Below are positions 7,492 through 13,903 of a stretch of 13,903 nucleotides of DNA, one piece after another. The position numbers and the translations under genes are program-made. Within the stretch, counting starts at the first letter, position 1. Each line of letters starts with the position of its first letter. The notes beneath the pieces are model-generated. The model saw only the letters and a program-made list of their open reading frames with translations. It was not told where the DNA came from and did not search any database. Source of the DNA: Spirosoma sp. (lineage in GTDB: Bacteria; Bacteroidota; Bacteroidia; Cytophagales; Spirosomataceae); assembly GCA_025351545.1 (NCBI GenBank), contig JANXVQ010000602.1, positions 1 to 13,903 of the forward strand. The letters run 5' to 3'.

Positions 7492-8961
7492 ATGCAGCTT
7501 AAAGACCTCTTCTATAAAATCCCTCTGCTGGCTACGTCTGGCAGTATGGAAACCGATGTTACAAGCCTGACGATGGACTCGCGCAAAGTCGGTCCGGATA
7601 GTTTATTCATCGCGGTTCGTGGGACCCTTACCGACGGGCATACCTACATTGAGACGGCGATTCGGCAGGGCGCTACAGCCATAGTATGCGAAGAACTTCC
7701 GGCAGAAACGAATCCAAATGCAGCGTATATTCGGGTACAGGATTCGGCTCGGGCAATGGGCTTTGTAGCCGCTAACTTTTACGCTCAACCTTCCCGGAAA
7801 CTTAACCTCGTAGGGATAACGGGCACAAATGGCAAAACGTCTGTAGCAACGCTTCTCTTTCGATTATTCCGCTCGTTAGGCTACCGGTGTGGGTTGCTAT
7901 CGACGGTTCAGAATCAGATTGATGATGAGGTAATACCGGCCACCCACACAACACCCGATGTCATTACGACAAATCAGCTGCTGACGAAAATGCTGGCACA
8001 CGGTTGCACGCACGTATTTATGGAAGTCAGTTCGCACGCGGTAGTGCAGGAACGTATTGCAGGATTATCATTTGTGGGTGGCATTTTCACCAATATTACC
8101 CACGATCATCTTGATTTTCACGGCACCTTCGATAATTATATTCGGGCAAAAAAAGGATTCTTCGACCAACTTCCGGCCTCGGCTTTTGCCCTGACGAATG
8201 TGGATGACAAGCGTGGCCTTGTCATGCTCCAGAATACAGCTGCCCGCAAGGAAACCTACTCTCTGCAAACCCTGGCTACGTTTAAGGGTAAGATCATTGC
8301 CGATAGCCTGTTTGGGCTAAATATGTTCGTAGACGACCGTGAGGTGTGGTTCAAACTCATTGGTCGCTTCAATGCCTATAACCTTCTCAGTGTGTACGGT
8401 ACAGCCGTATTACTGGGCGAAGATCCGGCCGAGACATTGACACTATTATCCGGCATTGTGCCCCCGCCCGGTCGGTTTGAACAGGTCGTTTCAGACAATA
8501 AAATTGTGGGTATCGTAGATTATGCGCATACGCCGGATGCTCTGCAAAATGTTCTGGAAACCATCAACGATCTCCGCTACAGCGATGAACAGGATTACCT
8601 GCCTCAGATTATTACGGTGGTAGGCTGTGGAGGGAACCGGGACGTCACGAAACGGCCTATCATGGCCGACATAGCCTGTCGGTTAAGTGATCGCGTTATT
8701 TTGACTTCAGATAACCCTCGCAACGAAGACCCGATGATAATTCTGGAGCAGATGCAGGCTGGAGTTTCGCCGGTTGATGTCAGGAAAACGATAACGATTG
8801 AAGATCGGCACGAAGCCATTCGGCAGGCCGTTGCTTTGGCTCGTCCGCATGATATTATCCTGGTGGCAGGAAAAGGTCACGAAACCTATCAGGATATAAA
8901 GGGAATTAAATACGACTTCGATGATCGGGTAGTCTTGCGGGAGGCTTTCTCAGAACGCTGA
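7492..8961 (+). CDS. murE: UDP-MurNAc-L-Ala-D-Glu:meso-diaminopimelate ligase
   Basis: This cytoplasmic Mur ligase adds the third stem-peptide residue to UDP-MurNAc-dipeptide using ATP. At 489 residues it has normal length. An N-terminal substrate-binding domain (1-105) is followed by the ATPase domain with the P-loop GTNGKTS (111-117). The lysine expected to be carbamylated is Lys220 in IRAKKGFF. The C-terminal domain includes VGCGGNRD (377-384) and SDNPR (406-410). DNPR is the motif of enzymes specific for meso-diaminopimelate rather than lysine, so this organism should have diaminopimelate-type peptidoglycan. The gene begins 78 bases after ftsI. A T-rich stretch before it (7449-7456) only loosely resembles a promoter, so read-through from ftsI is likelier. 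Confidence 0.96.
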   Translation: MQLKDLFYKIPLLATSGSMETDVTSLTMDSRKVGPDSLFIAVRGTLTDGHTYIETAIRQGATAIVCEELPAETNPNAAYIRVQDSARAMGFVAANFYAQPSRKLNLVGITGTNGKTSVATLLFRLFRSLGYRCGLLSTVQNQIDDEVIPATHTTPDVITTNQLLTKMLAHGCTHVFMEVSSHAVVQERIAGLSFVGGIFTNITHDHLDFHGTFDNYIRAKKGFFDQLPASAFALTNVDDKRGLVMLQNTAARKETYSLQTLATFKGKIIADSLFGLNMFVDDREVWFKLIGRFNAYNLLSVYGTAVLLGEDPAETLTLLSGIVPPPGRFEQVVSDNKIVGIVDYAHTPDALQNVLETINDLRYSDEQDYLPQIITVVGCGGNRDVTKRPIMADIACRLSDRVILTSDNPRNEDPMIILEQMQAGVSPVDVRKTITIEDRHEAIRQAVALARPHDIILVAGKGHETYQDIKGIKYDFDDRVVLREAFSER

Positions 8962-8975
8962 AATCCGTAACTTTG
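8946..8975 (+). promoter_or_regulatory. Candidate promoter for mraY
   Basis: TAACTTTG at 8968-8975 matches the Bacteroidota -7 consensus TAnnTTTG at every fixed position. TTT at 8946-8948, inside the end of murE, stands 19 bases upstream in the -33 position (consensus TTG). Transcription would start near 8982, immediately before the long hairpin ahead of mraY. The -33 part is imperfect. Confidence 0.42.
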
Positions 8976-8984
8976 ACCTACAAC

Positions 8985-9052
8985 TAAAGAGCGAAGAAGT
9001 GAAAGAGCAACCCCTCTTCTGAATCTTCGCTCTTTCACTCCTTCGCTCTTTA
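8985..9052. repeat. 24-bp inverted repeat (long hairpin) between murE and mraY
   Basis: Bases 8985-9008 are complementary to 9029-9052 with a single mismatch (A8997 opposite C9040), around a 20-base loop. Each arm is built from AAAGAG-type units. On the minus strand AAAGAGCGAAG appears twice in the right-hand part. It ends three bases before the mraY ATG. It has no T-run, so it is not a standard terminator. It may be a mobile or dispersed intergenic repeat that now forms the whole leader of mraY. Confidence 0.85.
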
Positions 9053-9055
9053 ACA

Positions 9056-10264
9056 ATGCTCTATTACCTTTTTCAGTTTCTTGACGAACGCTACAACTTC
9101 CCCGGTGCGGGGGTTTTCCAATATATTTCATTCCGTGCGCTTGGGGCAGTCATAACGTCACTGCTCATCGCGGCTATTTTTGGCCGGCGTATAATTGACA
9201 CACTACGCAACCTGCAAATTGGCGAATCAATCCGCGATTTAGGTCTGGAAGGCCAGATGCAGAAACGGGGTACGCCAACAATGGGTGGCTTCATTATTCT
9301 GGCATCGCTACTCATTCCGGTACTGTTGTTTGCTAAACTTTCTAATGTATATGTTATACTGGCCCTCGTTTCTACCGTCTGGACGGGTTTAATCGGCTTT
9401 CTTGACGATTACATAAAAGTTTTCAAGAAGAATAAAGAAGGACTGGAAGGAAAATTCAAGGTAGTTGGTCAAGTCGGCTTAGGGCTAATCGTGGGCCTGA
9501 CGCTTTTTTTTAACAACTACGTCAAGATCCGGGTTTACGCCCCTCGCTTACTCAGCACGTCTACAGTGCCTGATGTTTATACCGACATTAAGTCAACGCT
9601 GACGACAGTACCCTTTATCAAGAACAACGACTTTGATTACAGCTCTCTCCTATTCGGCTTTTTACCAGACAGTTACACATGGATTGTGTATGTATTGATC
9701 TGCATTTTTATTATTACGGCCGTTTCTAACGGGGCAAATATTACAGATGGCATTGACGGGTTGGCGGCTGGAACTTCCGTTATTATTGGTCTCACCATAG
9801 GCGTGCTTGCCTATTTGTCGAGCAACAAAATTATTTCGCAGTATCTAAATATCATGTATATTCCCAACTCTGGCGAGCTGGTAATCTTCTGCGCTGCTTT
9901 TGTTGGAGCCTGCGTTGGTTTTTTATGGTATAACTCCTATCCGGCGCAGGTATTTATGGGCGATACGGGCAGCCTGATGCTGGGAGGAGTCATCGCTGTA
10001 TTATTTCTGGCTATTCGCAAGGAGTTGATGATTCCTATAATCTGCGGTATTTTTCTGATCGAATTAGTATCGGTAATTATGCAGGTAAGTTACTTCAAGT
10101 ACACGAAACGCAAGTATGGTGAGGGTAGGCGAATCTTCCTGATGTCACCCTTACACCACCATTTTCAGAAGAAGGGATACCATGAAGCTAAGCTCGTAAC
10201 GCGCTTCTGGATCGTCGGTATTATTCTGGCTGTTTTGGCCTTAGCTACCCTGAAGTTGCGGTAG
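9056..10264 (+). CDS. mraY: Phospho-N-acetylmuramoyl-pentapeptide transferase
   Basis: This multi-pass inner-membrane enzyme transfers phospho-MurNAc-pentapeptide from UDP to undecaprenyl phosphate, forming lipid I. At 402 residues it is longer than the roughly 360 of E. coli MraY. The extra part is an insert around residues 160-205, typical of Bacteroidota. Catalytic features are intact: Asp117-Asp118 in [22 protein letters not shown] (225-240, with Asp231), MGDTGS (301-306) and [10 protein letters not shown] (365-374). Many hydrophobic helices are visible. The N-terminus [20 protein letters not shown] matches the Bacteroidota form, which fixes the start. The gene is the last dcw gene here, since murD, ftsW and murG do not follow. 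Confidence 0.96.
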   Translation: MLYYLFQFLDERYNFPGAGVFQYISFRALGAVITSLLIAAIFGRRIIDTLRNLQIGESIRDLGLEGQMQKRGTPTMGGFIILASLLIPVLLFAKLSNVYVILALVSTVWTGLIGFLDDYIKVFKKNKEGLEGKFKVVGQVGLGLIVGLTLFFNNYVKIRVYAPRLLSTSTVPDVYTDIKSTLTTVPFIKNNDFDYSSLLFGFLPDSYTWIVYVLICIFIITAVSNGANITDGIDGLAAGTSVIIGLTIGVLAYLSSNKIISQYLNIMYIPNSGELVIFCAAFVGACVGFLWYNSYPAQVFMGDTGSLMLGGVIAVLFLAIRKELMIPIICGIFLIELVSVIMQVSYFKYTKRKYGEGRRIFLMSPLHHHFQKKGYHEAKLVTRFWIVGIILAVLALATLKLR

Positions 10265-10285
10265 ACATGATTTCTCATTATCCCC

Positions 10286-10316
10286 TTGTTTTTCAGCCTA
10301 ATACCGCCTATATTTG
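10286..10316 (+). promoter_or_regulatory. Bacteroidota housekeeping promoter of the rplM operon
   Basis: TTG (10286-10288), a 20-base spacer and TATATTTG (10309-10316) match the Bacteroidota consensus TTG / TAnnTTTG exactly. Transcription should start about 10320-10323, some 70 bases before the rplM start. This is the best promoter in the window and suits a highly expressed ribosomal operon. Confidence 0.82.
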
Positions 10317-10320
10317 CACT

Positions 10321-10353
10321 CCCGTTTCAGGACGGGCCTGTTTTTTATACAGG
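10321..10353 (+). promoter_or_regulatory. Tandem-hairpin leader of rplM
   Basis: Two adjoining small hairpins lie at the predicted mRNA 5' end. CCCGT (10321-10325) pairs with ACGGG (10332-10336), and CCTGT (10337-10341) pairs with ACAGG (10349-10353). The second loop contains a T-run, so the first stem followed by CCTGTTTTTT resembles an attenuator. It may be the target for autoregulation by L13 or S9, but that is inference. Confidence 0.4.
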
Positions 10354-10390
10354 TAAGTATTTATAAGTCAAACAATTAGTCTCCATAACA

Positions 10391-10834
10391 GTGAATACGC
10401 TCAGTTACAAAACCATCTCTGCCAACAAAGAAACGGTGCAGAAGGAATGGATTGTGGTTGACGCTCAGGGTGAGGTGCTTGGTCGGCTGGCCAGCCAAAT
10501 CGCACGCCTGATTCGCGGCAAACACAAAACCAACTTCACTCCACACGTTGACTGTGGAGATAACGTGATTGTCATCAATGCCGATAAGGTTCGCCTGACG
10601 GGTGCTAAGATGACCGACAAAGTTTACGTCCGCCACACGGGTTATCCCGGCGGTCAACGGTTCGCATCGCCCCGGTTGATGCTGGAAAAACACCCCGAGC
10701 GCATTATCGAACACGCCGTAAAAGGTATGTTGCCGAAAAATCGGCTTGGTCGGCGGTTATACACCAACCTGTATGTTTACGCTGGTGGGCAACACCCGCA
10801 CGAGGCTCAGCAACCCACAGCAGTTAAATTCTAA
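10391..10834 (+). CDS. rplM: 50S ribosomal protein L13
   Basis: L13 is an early-assembling protein that binds 23S rRNA in the large ribosomal subunit. The 147-residue product has the family pattern: [19 protein letters not shown] (20-38), the [16 protein letters not shown] stretch (49-64), HTGYPGGQR (82-90) and the L13 signature around [20 protein letters not shown] (111-130). The start is GTG. It is chosen because the resulting MNTLSYKT is the expected Bacteroidota N-terminus, and no upstream in-frame ATG exists. The gene is followed by rpsI after 6 bases, the almost universal rplM-rpsI pairing. Confidence 0.97.
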   Translation: MNTLSYKTISANKETVQKEWIVVDAQGEVLGRLASQIARLIRGKHKTNFTPHVDCGDNVIVINADKVRLTGAKMTDKVYVRHTGYPGGQRFASPRLMLEKHPERIIEHAVKGMLPKNRLGRRLYTNLYVYAGGQHPHEAQQPTAVKF

Positions 10835-10840
10835 GTCATA

Positions 10841-11227
10841 ATGGATCGTATTAATACCATTGGCCGCCGTAAAACTGCCATCTCCCGCATCTACATGTCG
10901 GCGGGCAGCGGAGCCATCTCGGTGAACGGAAAAGACTATAAACAGTATTTTCCTACCGAAGTCCTGCAAATCATTCTGAACCAGCCGTTTGCAACCGTTA
11001 ACGGTGTGGGTGGTTACGACGTAAAAGTGAACGTTCGCGGTGGTGGTGTGGCTGGTCAGGCCGAAGCTACCCGTATGGCAATTGCCCGTGCGCTTGTCGA
11101 GATGAATGCTGAATTCCGTCCGGCCCTTAAGAAAGAAGGGTTCTTAACTCGGGATTCACGTATGGTTGAGCGTAAGAAGCCAGGTCGGAAAAAAGCCCGT
11201 CGTCGCTTCCAGTTCTCAAAACGTTAA
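10841..11227 (+). CDS. rpsI: 30S ribosomal protein S9
   Basis: S9 belongs to the small-subunit head, and its C-terminal tail reaches the P-site tRNA. The 128 residues include IGRRKTAISRIY (7-18), VNVRGGGVAGQAEATRMAIA (63-82) and the basic tail PGRKKARRRFQFSKR (114-128). The tail ends in the conserved SKR. Length is normal. It is co-transcribed with rplM. Confidence 0.97.
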   Translation: MDRINTIGRRKTAISRIYMSAGSGAISVNGKDYKQYFPTEVLQIILNQPFATVNGVGGYDVKVNVRGGGVAGQAEATRMAIARALVEMNAEFRPALKKEGFLTRDSRMVERKKPGRKKARRRFQFSKR

Positions 11228-11372
11228 TTCAGTATGGAGGTTGCTGCTCGGAGCTCGGTTTTTCTGCCTTACTCCATGCACCCGACACCATGCTTTAAGT
11301 CCAGACTGCCCTTAGATGATGCCGACGGGTGGTGCTGCGTATTTTTTATAACATTCATTTTTCAATTCGGAA
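11228..11372 (+). promoter_or_regulatory. rpsI-rpsB intergenic region, possible structured rpsB leader
   Basis: These 145 bases hold no gene. Complementary pairs ATGGAG/CTCCAT (about 11234 and 11274) and CACCCG/CGGGTG (11279-11284, 11326-11331) suggest folding. A TATTTTTT at 11340-11347 loosely resembles a -7 element but has no TTG partner. S2 autoregulates its operon in other bacteria. Whether this leader does so is not visible. Confidence 0.25.
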
Positions 11373-12200
11373 ATGGCACAAATTGAATATAAAGACCTCT
11401 TAGATGCTGGTGTGCATTTTGGCCACCTTACGCGTAAGTGGGACCCCCGGATGGCTCCGTATATCTTTATGGAGAAGAACGGCATCCATATTATTGACCT
11501 TAACAAAACGGTTGCTGCGCTGGAAGAAGCATCGAATGCCATTAAAGGTATCGTTCGCTCAGGCCGGAAAGTGATGTTCGTTGCGACGAAGAAACAGGCT
11601 CAGGAGATCGTTTCGGAAGAAGCGCGTCGCTTGAAAATGCCTTACGTAACTGACCGCTGGCAGGGCGGAATGTTGACGAACTTCGCTACGATCCGCAAGT
11701 CGCTGAAGAAGATGCAAACGCTGGACAAAATGCTGAAAGACGAGGAGACCGTCAAGAGCATTGCCAAGCGTGAGCGTTTAACCCGTAGCCGTGATAAAGA
11801 AAAACTGGAACGTGTACTTGGCGGTATTGCCGACCTGACTCGTTTACCGGCCGCTCTTTTCATTGTTGATGTAAAGCGTGAACACATTGCTGTTGCCGAA
11901 GCTCACCGTCTGGGTATTCCCGTATTTGCTATGTGCGATACGAACTCGAATCCCGAAGAAGTTGACTTCGCTATTCCAGCTAATGATGATGCGTATAAGT
12001 CGATTTCTCTGATTACACTTGCCATTGGTAAGGCCATTGAAGAAGGTCTGATGGAGCGCAAGCAGGATAAAGACGATCAGCGCGTTCAGGAAGAAGAAGA
12101 AGCGAAACGAAACGAAGATATCGCTCAGGCTAAAGCCGAAGGCGAAACTCAGCCCGAAGCTGCTCCAGCCGTAGTTGCTGAAGGCGAACAGGAAGCATAA
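11373..12200 (+). CDS. rpsB: 30S ribosomal protein S2
   Basis: S2 binds late to the small subunit near the mRNA exit platform and helps recruit S1. The 275-residue product begins [20 protein letters not shown] and contains the S2 landmarks [20 protein letters not shown] (27-46), [10 protein letters not shown] (94-103) and the [20 protein letters not shown] region. It has a highly charged C-terminal extension from about residue 230, rich in Glu, Lys and Ala, as commonly seen in Bacteroidota S2. It starts 145 bases after rpsI and is followed by tsf, the conserved rpsB-tsf order. No irregularity is seen in the core. Confidence 0.97.
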   Translation: MAQIEYKDLLDAGVHFGHLTRKWDPRMAPYIFMEKNGIHIIDLNKTVAALEEASNAIKGIVRSGRKVMFVATKKQAQEIVSEEARRLKMPYVTDRWQGGMLTNFATIRKSLKKMQTLDKMLKDEETVKSIAKRERLTRSRDKEKLERVLGGIADLTRLPAALFIVDVKREHIAVAEAHRLGIPVFAMCDTNSNPEEVDFAIPANDDAYKSISLITLAIGKAIEEGLMERKQDKDDQRVQEEEEAKRNEDIAQAKAEGETQPEAAPAVVAEGEQEA

Positions 12201-12284
12201 AGAAAACGGCCAGTCGGTCATTGTGGTTATAAAATTATAGTGTTGTAAAGTTCCGGCTAAGGGAAAAAGCTTTATACCATACAT

Positions 12285-12359
12285 GATAAATCACCACGGC
12301 GAACCGTTTATTATCAAAATGGAATAGCCCGTAGCCAGCCGCTATGGGCTATTCCATTT
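12285..12359 (+). terminator. Hairpins between rpsB and tsf, attenuator-like
   Basis: The main hairpin has a 14-bp perfect stem (12317-12330 with 12346-12359). It extends inward by four more pairs, including one G-T, around the 7-base loop 12335-12341. It is flanked by A and T runs but lacks a long trailing T tract. A smaller structure precedes it: GATAA/TTATC at 12285-12289 and 12311-12315, with ACGG/CCGT inside. E. coli also has an attenuator between these two genes, so partial termination adjusting the EF-Ts to S2 ratio is plausible. The rest of the 222-base spacer shows no gene. Confidence 0.55.
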
Positions 12360-12422
12360 CAACTCTAATTACTTGATTACCAAATATTTTTTGGCAATTT
12401 AAATCGACAACCACCTTTTATT

Positions 12423-13256
12423 ATGGCAATTACTGCTGCTGACGTAAATAAACTTCGGCAAGAGACCGGAGCCGGCATGATGGACTGTAAAAAAGCCCTC
12501 ACCGAAGCCGATGGCGATTTTGAAAAAGCAAAAGAGATTCTGCGTAAGCAGGGTCAGAAAATAGCCGACAAACGGGCTGATAACGCAACAGCCGAAGGTA
12601 TCGTACTGGCGCATGTTAGCCCAGACGGTACAAAAGGCAAAGTGATATCATTGGCTTGCGAAACCGAGCCTGTCTCGAAAGTCGCCGATTTCCAGAATCT
12701 GGCAATGACTATTCTGAGCACCGCTGTTTCTACGGGTGCAGTTGATAAGGATACTTTATTAGCTACCCCCCAGGCTGATGGCCGTTCGCTTCAGGATCAC
12801 ATTACAGACCTGATGGGTAAAATTGGCGAAAAAGTAGAAGTAGCTTCGTATGAAACGGTATCTGCTGATAAAGTAGTATCCTACATTCACTCGAATGGCA
12901 AACTAGGTGTATTGGTTGGCCTGACAAATACGAATGGCACTGACGTAGCTGAAGTAGGTAAGGACATCGCAATGCAAATTGCTGCCATGAAGCCAGTTGC
13001 GCTCGATAAAGACGGTGTTGATGCTACTATTGTACAGCGCGAAATCGAAATTGGTAAAGAGCAGGCTCGTCAGGAAGGAAAGCCTGAAGCTATGCTTGAA
13101 AAAATCGCGATGGGTAAACTCAACAAGTTTTACAAAGACAATACGCTCCTAAACCAGGAATTTGTAAAAGATAACTCAGTAACTATTGCCCAATTATTAG
13201 AGAAAACCAGCAAAGGACTAACTATATCTGTCTTTAAGCGGGTAGCCATTGGTTAA
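12423..13256 (+). CDS. tsf: Translation elongation factor Ts
   Basis: EF-Ts releases GDP from EF-Tu in the cytoplasm. The 277 residues begin with the UBA-like N-terminal domain (LRQETGAGMMDCKKAL at 11-26, then the helix GDFEKAKEILRKQGQ), followed by the core dimerisation subdomains. The C-terminal DNSVTIAQLLEK region is normal. Odd point: the usual TDFVAKN motif, whose Asp and Phe side chains disturb the EF-Tu magnesium site in E. coli (residues 80 and 81), reads Thr81-Glu82-Pro83-Val84-Ser-Lys-Val here. The surrounding frame is intact, so this is not a frameshift. Overall identity is not in doubt. Confidence 0.96.
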   Translation: MAITAADVNKLRQETGAGMMDCKKALTEADGDFEKAKEILRKQGQKIADKRADNATAEGIVLAHVSPDGTKGKVISLACETEPVSKVADFQNLAMTILSTAVSTGAVDKDTLLATPQADGRSLQDHITDLMGKIGEKVEVASYETVSADKVVSYIHSNGKLGVLVGLTNTNGTDVAEVGKDIAMQIAAMKPVALDKDGVDATIVQREIEIGKEQARQEGKPEAMLEKIAMGKLNKFYKDNTLLNQEFVKDNSVTIAQLLEKTSKGLTISVFKRVAIG

Positions 13257-13277
13257 TGTTTTGTAATATCATTTATT

Positions 13278-13311
13278 AAAAATACCCGACTGAAAAGTCG
13301 GGTATTTTTTT
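13278..13311 (+). terminator. Intrinsic terminator of the translation operon
   Basis: AAAAATACCCGACT (13278-13291) pairs perfectly with 13296-13309 around a GAAA tetraloop. A run of seven T residues (13305-13311) forms the end. It lies 22 bases after the tsf stop. The symmetrical A and T runs would let it also work for transcription arriving on the minus strand from the transposon remnant. Confidence 0.93.
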
Positions 13312-13532
13312 GTAGTATAAGTGTACTTACGCTTAGATTTCCCGTGAGTCTAGGCTGATCAAAAACTGCCGTAGACTATCATTCCAGATAGATGTACAAA
13401 CTTGATTGCAGTAAACAGTGAGAAAGATTTTCTGTACATTATACTTCATCAGATACAGTTATTGCTCAGATCAAATTCAATTACCGGGTTATAAAAATGT
13501 TACTATTAATAAAAATAGGCTCAACTCGGATT
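13312..13532. other. A+T-rich intergenic spacer, no gene seen
   Basis: This is a stretch between the tsf terminator and the transposase remnant. It holds no convincing reading frame on either strand. Small inverted repeats occur (TAAGT/ACTTA at 13318-13329, AGTCTA/TAGACT at 13347-13352 and 13372-13377). It may include the outer end of the degraded insertion sequence, but I could not recognise terminal repeats. Confidence 0.4.
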
Positions 13533-13784
13533 TCAAGTTGTGATTAGTAGGGCCAGTTGACCTCGTTTGCGCAAATTATACAAGTACTTGAAAAAGCCTG
13601 GATAGTACGGTAGGTGGTCTTGTAACAGCCCATGATGAACGCGTAACAAAGGTTTCAGTAGGCTCCAACAGCATTCCATTGTGTTCACATGTATCTCATA
13701 ATGCCCGTCTCCATCCTGATCACGGGCGTATTCCCCTCGACTATGATTAACTGTCAGTGTATAGAAGCAATTGACTTCGGCACG
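13533..13784 (-). pseudogene. IS1595-family transposase, C-terminal remnant
   Basis: The minus strand reads 83 codons to a TGA at 13533-13535. The peptide carries the typical IS1595 C-terminal block: NHSRGEYARDQDGDGHYEIH, then VNTMECCWSLLKPLLRVHHG, then LPYYPGFFKYLYNLRKRGQ. The conserved N-x-x-E of the catalytic domain is present. Everything N-terminal is missing: the zinc-binding region and the first two catalytic acidic residues. The frame closes at a TAA (13797-13799) in A+T-rich DNA, and the only in-frame ATG is inside the conserved block. Cys-Cys where Gly-Phe is usual also suggests decay. It is a dead fragment, convergent with tsf. Confidence 0.85.
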
Positions 13785-13799
13785 AATGAAAATAATTTA

Positions 13800-13826
13800 T
13801 ATATATTTTTAGATAAAAAATATATA
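13800..13826. repeat. A+T-only inverted repeat beside the transposase remnant
   Basis: ATATATTTTT (13801-13810) and AAAAATATAT (13816-13825) are exact complements around a 5-base loop, with one further outer pair. It lies right at the truncated end of the transposase fragment. It could be a bidirectional terminator or chance pairing in A+T-rich DNA. Confidence 0.4.
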
Positions 13827-13845
13827 ATCACTATTCGCATTTACA

Positions 13846-13903
13846 TAGAAGCTGTTTAAACTTTCGGTTTTCGGTTGATTTTTCGTAGGAAAATGACCGA
13901 GAA
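13846..13903 (-). mobile_element. Possible end of a second insertion sequence, cut by the window edge
   Basis: The stretch AGAAGCTGTTTAAACTTTC resembles terminal inverted repeats of IS5-type elements in Bacteroidota, from general memory of such ends. On the minus strand a frame enters from beyond the window and ends at a TAA at 13856-13858, within the supposed terminal repeat. Its last residues, FSVIFLRKINRKPKV, could be a transposase C-terminus. With only 58 bases visible this is tentative. Confidence 0.28.

Noticed and set aside
8986..9051. CRISPR-like or tandem repeat array between murE and mraY
   Set aside because: The repeated units form a single inverted pair with one loop. There are no regularly spaced direct repeats with distinct spacers.
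11844..12284. 146-codon minus-strand frame opposite the end of rpsB
   Set aside because: It is antisense to the repetitive acidic-basic tail of S2, and the Phe-rich translation is what the complement of GAA/AAA codons gives.

Overview
The window looks like chromosomal DNA of a Bacteroidota member, most likely a Cytophagales bacterium close to Spirosoma. This rests on several things. There is an almost perfect Bacteroidota-type promoter (TTG, 20-base spacer, TATATTTG) before rplM. MraY has the long Bacteroidota form, and FtsL and FtsI have Bacteroidota-type architecture. The L13-S9-S2-EF-Ts gene order fits, and starts lack Shine-Dalgarno sites. The genus is an inference.

Left part (1-4799). 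A short GC-rich hairpin region is followed by a leftward secreted prolyl oligopeptidase of family S9A. Transcribed rightward from the divergent intergenic region are a DUF3431 protein of unknown function and a secreted M28 zinc aminopeptidase with an apparent PA-domain insert.

Middle (4893-10264). This is the front half of a division and cell wall (dcw) cluster: ftsL, ftsI, murE, mraY. ftsL and ftsI overlap by 11 bases. MurE carries the DNPR motif of meso-diaminopimelate-adding enzymes. The usual flanking genes are absent: mraZ and rsmH upstream, and murD, ftsW, murG, murC, ftsQAZ downstream. The cluster appears split. A long, nearly perfect hairpin sits between murE and mraY.

Right (10286-13311). 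This is a translation operon: rplM (GTG start), rpsI, rpsB, tsf. It begins with a strong promoter and a two-hairpin leader, carries a long hairpin between rpsB and tsf, and ends in a textbook intrinsic terminator. EF-Ts has an unusual TEPV in place of the conserved TDFV motif.

Right edge (13312-13903). This is A+T-rich DNA with the C-terminal remnant of an IS1595-family transposase on the minus strand and a possible end of a second insertion sequence, cut by the window edge.

Most of the window is conserved housekeeping sequence. I found no convincing undescribed multi-gene system. The points most worth a second look are the EF-Ts substitution, the hairpins placed at predicted mRNA 5' ends, the split dcw cluster and the insertion sequence debris.
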